Of a DNA stretch of 64,000 nt, positions 22,504-33,427 are shown piece after piece (position 1 is the stretch's first letter; each line of letters starts with the position of its first letter). Under the pieces are notes generated by a model. The model ran no database searches, was not told the origin of the DNA, and saw nothing but the letters and a program-made list of their open reading frames with translations. The stretch comes from Polytrichum commune (lineage: Eukaryota; Streptophyta; Polytrichopsida; Polytrichales; Polytrichaceae), in assembly GCA_950295325.1 (NCBI GenBank), contig OX485803.1:57675554-57739553 (forward strand). The letters are read 5' to 3'. Both the position numbers and the translations under genes were made by a program.

Positions 22504-25380
22504 TCCCTACGGGGACCCAACTAACCTTAAACCGGACGAATTGAGTCAAGTGTCAACGTATGTTGAATGCTAAGATGCCATTCCTCGTCAACATCATAAG
22601 CTTTCTGAGGAGGAAAAGTGCTCCAATGACGACCTAATATCGGAGATGGTGTGATTAAACTTCGAAGTGCTCGACCACAGCTTAGAGGCTTGTTCCATTA
22701 GATGTTCTACAGACATACATCTCAAATTTTTGAAGAGGAGGATGGGTTGGGTAGGGTTAGGTTTGGTTTCAAATTTGGTGTGCGTGCAAGAAAGAGAAGA
22801 AAATGTGCCACTTGTGGTTAGTTGTTGCCTATAATGACTTTGAAGTAGGTCATTGACCGCAACACTTGGATGCTTGGGGATGGAAGGTGGTTGTGTGCAC
22901 ACATAGAAAAGAGCAATCTTCTTCAAGAGGACTTGTGACCCACTCCCACCGGACTTTAGCTCATCCTAAACGTTTGTTCTAAAAACACAACCTTCACACC
23001 ATCAACTCTATCTGTCTACCACCTTCACACTCTCTAATCCCGAGCCTTGTTGACAAAGGACGTGGCATGGTTCAAAAGTGGAGGTTTTAAGCCTCACGCA
23101 CCGACCCTCCCATCAATACCTAGGCAAGAATGTAGGACCTTTAAAAGTGTCACCTCCAGCCCTAGTGATTGGTTGTTTTTAGTCTTAGCTATGAGGGTGC
23201 AAGGTGCTTCATTAACAAAAACCGATGGTTAAGGTAGATGAGTGGTAAGGCATTTGGCCTTGCTTCAAAACTATCCAACATGTCGTTGCTTGATGTATGA
23301 AACAATGAACATTTGTGAAAGCTACTTAACTTAGACCTTCTCGAAAACCTCGGGAACAAGTTCTTGTAGGTGCACCGGGATAACTAGGGTGCCTCCACCA
23401 TAATTGAGAACCCTTTACATGGTTTTTAGGAAATACTTTGGTTATTTGGCAAAGCCAGAGGGGTTGGTCCTTTAATCACAAAAAGAAAATTGCCTGTTTC
23501 TTTGGCTTGGTTTGACCACCTATAACGGAAGGTGAGATGGCAGACAATTTGCTTTCGAGTAGCTTTCCCTTTAAGTTGTTTTAGACCAAAGGTATGAATT
23601 GTGCATCCAAAGAACGTGCAACACCCAACCATACCAACACAATGATCAAAAGAATGGCCCCTAGATATGGACTTGAAGTTGCCAAAGATTAAAAACCCAA
23701 AATCACAAATTGTTGAATGAGAGCACCTCCTAACTTGCTGAGAGGGTTGCACACAACGTTAATAGCAACTTTTCACTGGAAACATGATTTCAAAACTAAA
23801 GAAGAGTGTGAAAGCAACATATCCTTTTGCTTTACTAGATTTAGTGTACTTAAATGTGTGCATTTTATCAAATTTGAAATCGACTTCTAAGGCCCAAAGT
23901 GCATTGAGATTGCAAAGCAATTGTACGTTATTGTCCTCATCCAAGGGGATATAACCCATCTCTTTGCAAGGATTGAATGAATTGTACTTAGCATTCTTGC
24001 TAAAAATATTTGAAGTGCTCCAACATAAACTACAATCAATAACGGGGTCAATCCAACGCTTGCAAGAGCATATCTATATGTTGTTGAAAAGTCTTCCAGG
24101 TTTTTGATGTTCTTAACTGTCAATGTTTTACAATTGTGTGTTCTTAAGTATCAATGAATCAAGAAACTATCACCACGTTTGTATCTACTCTAGAGTGTTG
24201 AGTTGAACATGTAAATTAAATTAGAGTCCGGTGTCATCAAAGTGAGGATTAAGCATTGGTACAAAGTTGTGAAAATTGACATTTTTGTGCAATCTCAAAT
24301 TTAATGTGATAACTTAGCATGTGTTTGTGTGTTCATGAAAATCAATTGCCTTCACAAAATGCAATATACTTTTTGAATCTCCATTTTTGTATATTGGTTT
24401 ATGAATTCACATGTTTGGATTTGTGCAACTACAAGAAAGATAGTGGATGTTTTGTTGTTTTGTTAGTGGACACAATTGCAAATATTCATTTCCTTGAGCT
24501 AAAGGAGGAAGCCATGGATCTTATATTTTATAATATATATTTTATTTGACTTGAAACCCCAACTCTTCTAAATGATCATTTCACCCCTTAATTCTTTCAT
24601 TTAGAATGCATATTGAGTAATATCGCAAAACTCAATTTTTTTTTAAAATGTAAACGATTCCTCAAAGTGAACATCTACATGAAAATTTTCACTGTTCACC
24701 CCCCCCCCAAGGAGAAGTAAGGGGTTAGAATCAGGGTTTAAAGCATGGGACTTTTAAAGGAAAAAAATAAGAAGAATGAGAATCATCATGCTTGCATTTG
24801 AAGCACCTCTTACTTGAAGCATAATTAGATATATCAGAAGCACCTCAACTATCACGAAAACTTTGATGTACTATGCTCTTTTGTGATTGTTGTTAGTATG
24901 TTATGCAAAAGATTCCTAGAAACTTGAGAGAAGTGGATTATGTGCTTATTCAAACTTGAAAATATGTTGGATTCAAGATACAACGCATTTTTATTTGCCA
25001 GTTTATGCAAGTATTTGTGAAATCCAATCACTTCTTTGTTCTCTTCACTTGATGTCACCTAAGTGTTGTGAGTGAGTTGTGCAATACATGTTTGACTTTT
25101 TTTTGCTTTCAATTTAGGAGTCCAGTGGACATAATACTAAAGGTGGGTCGAACATGCATTTTAATCACACTAATCCCACTAAGGTCGGCGTTTCTTCTCT
25201 TTAATGAGAATTTGGACCTCTTTGATTATGATTTATTTCAGTACCTTCAGCACATGGATATGTAGATGTTGAGCTCGCATAAATATTGAGCAGATCATGA
25301 TTGAGTAAGGTTGAAAGTTCAATCTTGCATTTTTTTGTTGCCTTTTATATGAACTCGGTGTAAGCAAACTGCTGGAGGTT
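22504..25380. other. Intergenic DNA
   Basis: Frames reach 110 codons (22594-22926, -) but show no recognisable domain. Polynucleotide runs (poly-C near 24700) and AT-rich stretches dominate. I see no matching LTR for the neighbouring retrotransposon here. Confidence 0.5.
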
Positions 25381-26304
25381 TTAGGTTTCAAGTTCGGAGT
25401 GCATGAGGTCCACCTTAGCTTGTTGTACCCCAAGACCTCCTGGAACAATCATATGCCCCAGATATGCCAGCCGGTCATGGAAAAACTTGCACTTGCCGTG
25501 ATACAAGCGCAATCCCCACCGCTGCAACCGCTAAAAAACGGCTTGAAGATGCCTTACGTGCTCCTGTGGTGTTATACTGAAAATGATAACGTCATCAATG
25601 TAACACCGAGCAAAGGGTAAGCCAGAGAGAATTTGGTCCATCACTCTCTGAAACTCCGCAAGTACATTCTTCAGGCCAAACGGAAGAAACTTCCAATGGT
25701 AAAGTTGATCCTTCCCATCTTGATCAACTCCCCAGAATGCAGTTTTCACTCGGTCTCCCACAAGTAATGGGAGTTGGTGATAGCCGGATCTCAAGTCCAA
25801 CGTGCTAAAGACTCGAGCAAATCCGAGGGCATCGAACAACTCCTCCGGGATTGGCATGGGATATCGATCCGACTTGGTCTTCCGATTAACTGGACGGTAA
25901 TCCCCGCACATCCGTTTCTCCGTCCAATTGCCAAAAATATCCTTTTTTGATGGCATAACCGTAGCACAAGCATACTCCCCGTTGGAAAGTTCGATTAGCC
26001 TTGCTGCCAAAAGCTCTCGGCAACGAGCTTAAACGCCACTCCGCTCGGAAACACTGAGCCTATAAGGTCTCCGAAAAATGGGATGGTCGTCCTCCAACTG
26101 AATGTGGATGGGTTTTCCTTTATAACCTTCAAGATCTTAAAGGCTAAAAGCAAAACACCTACGGTACGAGCGAATAAATGCTCATACTTTCCGTGCCTCA
26201 GCACCAGTGAGATGAGGGCCCAGTTCCAATGGCCAATCATCAAACTCTGTGGTCTTCCTCTCCACTAGAAGAGAGCCACCTGGTGTTGGCACGGACTCTA
26301 ACTG
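25381..26304 (-). pseudogene. Reverse transcriptase part of the gypsy polyprotein, truncated
   Basis: Would copy element RNA into cDNA. Visible blocks in order are HIQLEDDHPIFRRPYRL (about 26.1 kb), GDYRPVN, STLDLRSGYHQ, the FLPFGLKN primer-grip region, and the catalytic YIDD motif in CYIDDVIIFS (about 25.57 kb), then RLYHGKCKFFHDRLAYLGH after a frameshift near 25.53 kb. All are standard Ty3/gypsy RT motifs. Both active-site aspartates are present. The part between the methyltransferase and RT has a one-base shift near 26.18 kb and a stop at 26029. After 25381 no RNase H or integrase follows. Confidence 0.93.
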
Positions 26305-29300
26305 CTAATGGGAGGAGGGGGCATTAACCATGCCCCCAACCTCCGTGCTAGCAATAGAGTCCATCCCCTCTTCATCACCAATAATATGTGATGATGAAGC
26401 CACCACCGGAGGTGAAGAAACCAAAGCAGTATAAACCCGTTGAGCTTGGAGCTCCTCCATCACCTGCTGCTCGAATCGACAAATTCGTTCGGCTTCTCCA
26501 ACCATGACCTCAATTTCTTCCTCCATGGATGTGGACCATTGTGCCCCCTGACCATAATCCTCTGCCCCCAGAGAGAACAACTGGTCACCATGATGCCGTT
26601 GCAATGCAAGGCATAAACCAATAGTCCACACCATGGTATGAAGATCCATGGCTTGGCCCAACACAAAGCGTCGTTGGCCCTCAGAAAGGTTAGGAGCTGC
26701 GGTGGTGCCAGTGCGGAATCCCATGGCCCGCTCCCGTTCGTCAGCCAACGGTTCGGTATGGATTTTGGTGTTAGCATCCCACACCATACCCGGCCCCCGA
26801 TCGCGGAAGGCAAATGACTGTGGAAACGTCATAAAGGTGGGAAAGGCCTTCCGTGGTGCCCCCACTTTGTTGACCAATGCCAACGGGGGTAAATCATCTC
26901 GAACAACCGGCAAAGAGGTCCGGTTTGGATCCAAGATGTCATCCACCTTCTGATCCAAAGGTGGAGACACTGTAGAAAATGCTGCAGCTAAAGTAGATGA
27001 CGGTGCGAGGTTGGTCCAAATCCACCGAGGCCGGTGGGCATAAGAACCAATGCTCGCAGCATCCACAAAAATGGGATCTCCAAGGTGTTGACGGACATAA
27101 TGACCGCCTTCCAACACCTTGTCCCGAGAGTCTCCCAACAAAGGTACATTCTCGAAGATATACCCTGGAGGGGAAGGTTGGTGGGTAAACCACCACTGCA
27201 TAAGCCGGATGAGGTCCCAGAAAAGGCTAGACCTGGGATCCTCTAAACCTCGGCCTGCTCCAGCACGTGAGTGGCATTGGCATGGCCATCCCGCAATCAC
27301 CATATCCACCGGGCCCAAGTGTCGTAAGTCGGCCTCACTGATGAGTGTAACATCACGAGGGAGACGTGAAAAACACCCACGAATGGCAGTTGGGTGTAAC
27401 TGCTGGGGGTACAATACCATCAACTGGTGAAGATGGTGACGAGCCACACGGGTGGACACTGGAGAGTTGTCCACATAGACATACCGTCTGGCTGTGAGGC
27501 CAGCCTCCAATACGGCTGCTAAGCCCGTGCCGATGCCCCCAAACAGTTCCACCAAAGTAATTCCCGCGTCTGGCGGCTGCCATAAAATGGGATGTACCAA
27601 TGTCGAGAGGACACCCGGTATGACCGGTATCCTAGGAATGAGAGAGTGAACAATATCCTCGCACCTCCGAAATAGCTCGGCGGACCAAGGAGGAAAAAGA
27701 TCCTTAGGATGGCGCACCAATGCACCCTCAAGTACCATATCCCATTGATCGTCTGTACTCCCCATGAATACCAATGACTCCTCCAACAATGCGGAACCAT
27801 AAGGCAATGTGTCCACCATAGCATCATATCCAAAAACCATAGATAATGGTGCTATGGTCGCGGCCGCCGCGAAAGCCACGGGAATAAATTCTCTGCGGCC
27901 ATCCCCAGCCAACCAACCTGGTCGGATCCACGCCTTCTCAGTCCAGTTGTCCAAACCAAAACCAAGAGAGTAAAGTGCTTGCTGACCAACTAAAATGTCA
28001 TAGTTGGTCGCATCCGTCACCGCACACCTAAGAAGAAGAGGTGCGGGTGAATCTCCAAGCTTCACTCGGAAGCTAAGTTGTAATGGCTCTCGAGTATAAC
28101 CCATGGCCCGCTCCACGTGACCAATGGATGTGACAATGGTGAATGGACAGGGAGCCAAATCCTCAGCCGTCAACCTCAACTCTTGGGCAAGCCTCTTGCC
28201 GATCATAACTGGCTGTGCTACTGAATCCATCATCACACAACGGGGAGCAACCCGAGTAGCATTGCTTCCAGTGCGACTGACCACCAAAATTCCGGTATCA
28301 TTCACCATACGCACAACGCCGGGTCGAATGCTGCGGCGCTCGCGGACAGGTCTAGCAGCGACATCAGACAGATAGGCTGCACCCGCGGATACTGGTGAGT
28401 CATAAGACGTGGTCGGTGTCTTGTCATCTGAGGCGTGTACGTCAAAAGACGCAATGGTCTCTGCCGCAAGTCTCGCTCGCTGTTTGGCCACATCCTCAAG
28501 ATCTTCAGAAGCAGGGATGTCTGTAGTGGCTTGAGCCACGGTCAGAGAAGGTAAGGATGCCTTCCCTTCCAAAATCCTACATGCTAAGTAAAAAACCTTA
28601 GCAGGTTGGAACTCTGGCAATGACCACTCCATGGCCGTGAACAAAGGTGTGTGCAACACCTTGGATGCCAACGTGTGCGCCACATCGGTCGCTGAATGTG
28701 AAACCTCATCGTTCGGATGACAACCACTGACAGCTTGGACGGCATCGGCCAATCCAAAAGATAATGGTAGTCGTGCCTGACCAATTTGGTCCGCGGGCGC
28801 ATTGTCCCGAGCTCGCGAGCTTGCCACATATTCATTTGTGGTCGAAGATATAGATTGTGACACGACTTGAGCATGTGTCACGGCCGCGGAACTCACCACC
28901 TCGCCCGAGGCTCCGAACATATAATAATCCGGAGTGGAAGAACTAGCTTGAGCTCCGGAAGAAGACGGTGAGGCCAAGATTTGGCCGGATGACGCCAAGC
29001 TTTTGAACCTCTCCTCCATGGCTCCAATCTTCGCCTCCAACGTCTTCTCCCGGTCGGAAGAAGGACGTTTTTCAGGATGGAGAGCAAAGCAGTTCTCTAC
29101 CGCGTGATTGTTCCGCCCACAATGGGAACACTTCAACTGCTTGGGTAACTGATTACCCGTTATCCCCTTCGCCGAGCCCTTAGCGGGAACAAATGATTTC
29201 CGCTTCGGAGTAGTGACGGTCTGGGCTTGCCTTTGCTTCAAAGGACACTCCTTCTTAGCGTGGCTGGCCTGCCCACAAGACCAACAATACATGGTCTTGT

Positions 29301-29595
29301 CTACCTCGGCCTCCGCCAATCCCGCAGCCGCAACCGGAACTCTTCGGGATTTGCTAGAATCTACTAGCATAGACACCAAATCAGTGACATCGTGCTGATA
29401 CAATGCACGATCACACTGCTCGACAATGGCGAAAGCCTCTGCAAGTGTCACCCGACCACCATAATCCATGATGATCCTGGGCAGCGCTAAGTCAATGAAG
29501 CGTTTGTCAATCTTGGACAAAAATACCTTCACCAACTGGCTCTCTGCGAAAACACCTCCAGATTCTCTTGCAAACCTCGCCAACCTCGTGTACAT
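26305..29595 (-). CDS. Gag-protease-DNA cytosine-5 methyltransferase polyprotein (open 1096-codon segment)
   Basis: Residue numbers count from the Met at 29595, but the frame was continuous with upstream Gag before a stop at 29623. Two zinc knuckles of form CX2CX4HX4C lie at 104-117 and 156-169. A retropepsin-like region lies at about 450-546, with MMDSVA in place of the usual D-S/T-G-A and NYDILVGQQALYSLGF near its end. The methyltransferase domain (about 681-992) has motif I VELFGGIGTG, motif IV GWPCQCHSRAG with the catalytic Cys772, motif VI FENV (814-817), a motif VIII-like HRPRWIW, and a motif X-like GQRRFVLGQAMDLHT. Such an enzyme methylates cytosine C5 using SAM. Every motif needed for catalysis is visible. 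The protease Gly is replaced, so Gag processing may be lost. Confidence 0.93.
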   Translation of the reverse strand: MYTRLARFARESGGVFAESQLVKVFLSKIDKRFIDLALPRIIMDYGGRVTLAEAFAIVEQCDRALYQHDVTDLVSMLVDSSKSRRVPVAAAGLAEAEVDKTMYCWSCGQASHAKKECPLKQRQAQTVTTPKRKSFVPAKGSAKGITGNQLPKQLKCSHCGRNNHAVENCFALHPEKRPSSDREKTLEAKIGAMEERFKSLASSGQILASPSSSGAQASSSTPDYYMFGASGEVVSSAAVTHAQVVSQSISSTTNEYVASSRARDNAPADQIGQARLPLSFGLADAVQAVSGCHPNDEVSHSATDVAHTLASKVLHTPLFTAMEWSLPEFQPAKVFYLACRILEGKASLPSLTVAQATTDIPASEDLEDVAKQRARLAAETIASFDVHASDDKTPTTSYDSPVSAGAAYLSDVAARPVRERRSIRPGVVRMVNDTGILVVSRTGSNATRVAPRCVMMDSVAQPVMIGKRLAQELRLTAEDLAPCPFTIVTSIGHVERAMGYTREPLQLSFRVKLGDSPAPLLLRCAVTDATNYDILVGQQALYSLGFGLDNWTEKAWIRPGWLAGDGRREFIPVAFAAAATIAPLSMVFGYDAMVDTLPYGSALLEESLVFMGSTDDQWDMVLEGALVRHPKDLFPPWSAELFRRCEDIVHSLIPRIPVIPGVLSTLVHPILWQPPDAGITLVELFGGIGTGLAAVLEAGLTARRYVYVDNSPVSTRVARHHLHQLMVLYPQQLHPTAIRGCFSRLPRDVTLISEADLRHLGPVDMVIAGWPCQCHSRAGAGRGLEDPRSSLFWDLIRLMQWWFTHQPSPPGYIFENVPLLGDSRDKVLEGGHYVRQHLGDPIFVDAASIGSYAHRPRWIWTNLAPSSTLAAAFSTVSPPLDQKVDDILDPNRTSLPVVRDDLPPLALVNKVGAPRKAFPTFMTFPQSFAFRDRGPGMVWDANTKIHTEPLADERERAMGFRTGTTAAPNLSEGQRRFVLGQAMDLHTMVWTIGLCLALQRHHGDQLFSLGAEDYGQGAQWSTSMEEEIEVMVGEAERICRFEQQVMEELQAQRVYTALVSSPPVVASSSHIIGDEEGMDSIASTEVGGMVNAPSSH
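26620..27555 (-). other. C5-cytosine DNA methyltransferase domain inside the retrotransposon polyprotein
   Basis: About 310 residues, enough for a whole catalytic domain. No BAH, chromo, PWWP or ADD reader domain is visible beside it; the flanks are retroviral-type. Motif IV is GWPCQ, with Gln after the catalytic Pro-Cys as in Dnmt1/Dcm types rather than the Asn of DNMT3. The region after it (GRGLEDPRSSLFWDLIRL) also resembles the PCQ class. The target-recognition segment between motifs VIII and IX (about residues 862-955) has no obvious relative that I can name. Confidence 0.9.
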
Positions 29596-29622
29596 GGTAC
29601 GAGGTGTGTCTTCTTTCTCCCA

Positions 29623-30402
29623 TCAAAAATCCTGGATCCACTGCATTTGATCTCGGCGGAAACCTCCATATTCCTCCTCCAAATGGAGTTGGAATTCATG
29701 CAGAGGATCAAATTCAGGCGGAGCCCCTAAAGAGGCTAATGCCGCTTGGGTAGCCTGGGCATACCAAGAGAGTGGAAGACTCAGACTCGACGTACTTGCA
29801 GATGCGGATGTGGGAGCCTGATCATTAGGCCCACTGGGAAAACTCCCCTCCAGATCCACTACAACGACGCCCTTGGCTTGCTCCAGCTTCACCACAGAAG
29901 CGGCCAATAAAGTAGAAGCTGCGCCTTCCTTTAATGCGGAAACAAGCTCCACCCGAGTCTCCCAGTATCGCTCCACCTGGCGCAACACCATCCAATGAGC
30001 ATCCCTCCATTGCTCATAAGTTTGGAGCGCCTCATGCTCCAAATGTTGGGGTAGTAACTCAAACGCATACCAGTCATTGAAACTGGTATTGCGTTGACGC
30101 TTCTCCCTCATCCACGTCCTGAACCGAATTTTCCAATCTTGTAAGGAAATGGTCCATGTTCGACCGGAAAATCGGTCACGGATGCCACCTCGCGTCTACC
30201 CCTCCATCTCGTCTCCTCCCTCCACCTCGTCAAAGGATCCCACCCAAAGGACGTGAGACCGAGTAGCAATCCCCCACGCCGAAGTAGGCTGAAAATCCTC
30301 GTCGGGTGTTACCACAGGTTCACTGTCCAAAAGGTCCGAAGATCGACCTTGCGATGATGCCAGAGACGGATAACGATAATGTTGGCTCCGAGTTGTAACC
30401 AT
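29623..30402 (-). pseudogene. Gag N-terminal region of the retrotransposon, with in-frame stops
   Basis: Starts at the Met at 30402 (MVTTRSQHYR). One in-frame TAG at 30196 and one TGA at 29623 interrupt a frame that is otherwise continuous with the 1096-codon segment downstream. The region holds a helical, Glu/Arg/Leu-rich part typical of a Gag capsid (about 30111-29800). No other function is expected. Confidence 0.75.
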
Positions 30403-31412
30403 AAACCCGCAATGGATTTGGTCACTAGAGCCAACAACCTAAACTAATGTGTTTTTTGGGTAAATGCAACCTGTACCTACAACCACCACCAAATCTTATG
30501 GTCTGCTGGTCATCAATCCAGCCTCACCATAAGGGAATACAAGCACCGCCCACTTGGTGCACACACAAGGGTCTCGTCGGTCATTACTCCGACCTCACCC
30601 CCACAATACCCTATCACAATCTATAACAATACAAAATGGGGCAATGCCGATAACTGCCAGCAATACAGCCCGCCACGGGGGAAGGTACCAAAACAAAAGA
30701 CAGAAAACAATGCAATTTTTAGCACTAGATCCTCTTCCCCAAACAACACTTAATTGAAAACGACCGCGACCAACCGGCACTCACCTACGGTTGGTGGTCA
30801 AAATGAAGAGCCCCTGTTGCTTAAGAAAAAAAATTGTATAAGCACATCGCTCATCTAGTCTACACCATAAAATCCTCTCATTTCTAAAGTCCCTGGAATT
30901 TGTGTTTCTTAACACAATTTGCGCTTAATAAATTATCTTGTTAAGTCGAATGGTAATTCCATATGCCAATTCGCTCCAACCCTAGGTAATCCCTAAACAA
31001 TCTATAAACTTATCCCAAAATAAAATCTACAACAACAATCAACCTATCCCCAAATAAATCCTAATACCTACAACATCCTAAAATGATTCATAACGCCCAC
31101 AAATTGCCCCTAAATAAAGCCAATGTCCACAATGTGCCTCTAAATAAATCCAATGCCCACAATCCACCCCTAATAAAAAGAGAATGAAAATCCCCGCTTA
31201 TGACAAATACCTCTATCAAGTCGTTGCGGAAGAAAAAGAAGCTAAGTGCAAATTCGCCGAGATCCCACGTCCTCCGCATGTTGCCGGATGCTCCCGCGAA
31301 CCTCTCCCGCAATGCTCCACCCCTCTCAACAAAATGATTTTGTACCAAACGTATACACAACCCACAATCGCCACGAAACTCGAAAAGGTGCCCTCAACCT
31401 TGGCGCCAAAGT
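30403..31412 (-). other. Retrotransposon leader with candidate primer-binding site
   Basis: About 1 kb lies between the first Gag Met and the TTGGCGCCAA stretch at 31400-31409, which on the - strand resembles the tRNA-complementary start used by many plant gypsy elements. If that is correct, the 5' LTR lies above 31412. No second LTR copy was found to confirm it. Confidence 0.4.
31095..31180. repeat. 30-bp tandem repeat, three copies
   Basis: Units start at 31095, 31125 and 31155 with an exact period of 30, each opening G(C/T)CCACAA and containing CTAA(T)AAA. It lies in the retrotransposon leader and opens a repetitive frame on the - strand. Confidence 0.85.
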
Positions 31413-31539
31413 GTGGTATTCATACGTCCAAGAATTTCATTTGCGTTGTTGTTTTTCTTCTTACTTGATGTCTTGATACCTTAGTTTATTGTAGTTTGTA
31501 TTGTTGGTGTATTGAGAAATACAATAACAAATATAATAA

Positions 31540-31950
31540 ACTTTTTTTTATTTTTTTTATTTTTTTTTATTTTTTTAAAAAAAGAGCCTGCAGCAGAGGG
31601 GGGGGGGGGGAATATGCCTGAAAGGGGTGCGGGCAGTAGCCGGGGGGGAACCTAGTGGGGGGGGCCGTTGACCTAGGCGTAGGGTTAGGCTAGGTAGGGG
31701 GGTTGGGGTAGAGGTAGGTAGATAGGGGAAGGAGGTAGGGGGGAAGGTAAGGTAGGTAGGAAAGGGGGCTAGGGGAGGGGGAAAAAGGGGGGAAGGTAGG
31801 TAGGAGGGGGGAGGGGGAAGGAGGGGAGGGGGGGGGGGCGGCTTGCCGCCGGCCGCCGCGGGTTGACGCCGCGTGCCGCCGTGTGCTGCCGGACGGCCGC
31901 CACCTTGGCAAACCAGAAGCTCCTCCACCTTTTTTTTTTTTTTTTTTGAA
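31540..31950. repeat. Low-complexity tract: T-runs, then long G-rich purine tract, then CGG-rich block
   Basis: 31540-31580 is nearly pure A/T runs. 31596-31840 is strongly G-rich on + with many runs of three or more G and GGTAGGTAGG phrases. 31840-31910 is CCG/CGG-rich, followed by a T-run at about 31930-31947. Proline- and lysine-rich frames here are artefacts of composition. Confidence 0.9.
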
Positions 31951-32905
31951 TGCAATCACACTTGAATAAAAATCAAGAGTGTTCTTGACAAGCTCAATAA
32001 TGTGAATTCAAGCTTGCAAGCGAACAAATGACACGAAATTCCGTGGAGAATTCAAGATTTCTCACCACAATTCAAAGTGATGTCTAAACTTCACAAACAC
32101 ACATCTTTCTTTTTGTTGCTTCAACAATCCGTTGCTTTCTCCGCTCCAAAACTCCGGAACTTTGTCGCTCCTTGTTTTCACGCCCTCACTAGCGCGTTAA
32201 ATCTCAAGAATGAAAAAGAAAACATAAAAAATGAGGCATTCTTGCCAAGTGAGAAGGAAGAGAGTAAAACACTCATAAGAGCTCTAATTTCTCTCCAAAT
32301 GCACACAACTAGTCAAGCCATCTCTCACTCCACCAAGGGAGAATCCAAGAGTGTAAGTAGGGGAAGAAGAACTCAAGATTTATTGCAAAATCATGCAATC
32401 TACACCTCACACAAGCTCTCTCCACACACTAACTCACAAGACTTGACTTGGCAAGAATGTCAAGCCAAGGAGGAGGCTCCTCACTTAGGAGCCTTCCTCT
32501 CCACATCTAGATTCATCCATCCAAATCTAGATGGATGAAACCCAACGGATAAGGTGCGGCCGTCGACGCCGCATACTGTGACAATGAGTCCCCCAAATGT
32601 AGATGGGGGATGGGGGGCCGGGGCGGGAGGAGCCTCCGCAATGACTTGTCTGGACATTTGAAATATATGTACACGGGTGAATAATTGTGCAACAAAGAAT
32701 GGCGGACTTGCATAGTGCATACAGTGGGAGCATTCATGGAAATGTTGATACAAGACAAATAGGTTCCATACATTGGGAGCATACATGCAGATGTTGTAGG
32801 AAGACAATGCACTTGGTAGTGAAAGTGGACGGCCGACTTTTATATATTATCGCACTAATGTTGTAGACAAATATGAATGTCCGCACACATTTGGTATGGG
32901 AAGGT
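31951..32905. other. Intergenic or LTR-like DNA with one weak ORF
   Basis: A 153-codon + frame (32077-32538) is open but Ser/Thr/His-rich, without a domain, and its surroundings read like LTR or leader sequence. Near 32510-32535 there is a small inverted repeat (CATCCA...TGGATG). A diverged tandem duplication of about 50 bp (AGTGGGAGCATTCATG/TTGGGAGCATACATG) lies at 32718-32810. Confidence 0.35.
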
Positions 32906-33427
32906 TTAACTTCTAGTATATTTAGGGTACAAACGGAAGAATTGTCCATCAGAATTGCAAATATGTTTTGTGGCTTCTAAAGGGAGGCTGACCATTGGCT
33001 GACTGGGTTGAAGGGGTGCGGTCTTGCCAAGGTCCGCCAATCCAGCATGCAAGAGATTGACACCTCTTGAATTAAGGCCTCTTGATTCGATTAGCGCAAT
33101 TTGATGCTCGCGGGTAGCAAGGGGACGTGGGATGCATAATGTTTTGCTTGGGGGTGTTGAACTATCCAGCGGGGGGGACATATTGAGGTCAGCACCCTGT
33201 GCGTTCAATAGGGGAGTTGGTACTGTAGTCGTGACTGGTTGAGGGACATAAATTTTGCCAATGCCGGCCAATCCAACACGCAACATATGAACACCCCTTG
33301 AATTAGGGCCTCTTGCTTCAATAAGCGAAATTTGGTAATCGCGTGTAGTGGTTGGGCGCACGATTGGCAACGTGTCAACATGGGGTGCCGAATCTTCCAC
33401 TTGGGGGACCATATTGAGGTCAACATT
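32906..33427 (-). other. C-terminal exon with internal duplication
   Basis: Two copies of a unit of about 75 residues, each with DLNM, then RP-x-x-TR, then QI(S/A)LIE(A/S)RG-x-NSRGV and GLA-x-(I/L)GK. The acceptor GTGCAG|AATGTT is at 33428. The stop is at 32906. Confidence 0.7.

Larger units (their letters stand above)
25381..31412 (-). mobile_element. Decayed Ty3/gypsy-type LTR retrotransposon carrying a C5 DNA methyltransferase
   Basis: Order along the - strand: leader (31.4-30.4 kb), Gag with two CCHC knuckles, aspartic-protease-like region, cytosine-5 DNA methyltransferase domain, then reverse transcriptase, which stops at 25381. RNase H, integrase and the 3' LTR are absent, so the copy is truncated. 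The reading frame is broken mainly by isolated stops (30196, 29623, 26305, 26029) plus indels near 26.18 kb and 25.53 kb. A TTTGGCGCCA primer-binding-site-like stretch on the - strand (31410-31401), preceded by CCACA, is a candidate 5' LTR end. The RT fingers and palm place it in Ty3/gypsy (Metaviridae). Confidence 0.92.

Noticed and set aside
31575-31959. Proline-rich frames on the - strand
   Set aside because: Complement of the G-run tract; pure composition artefact.
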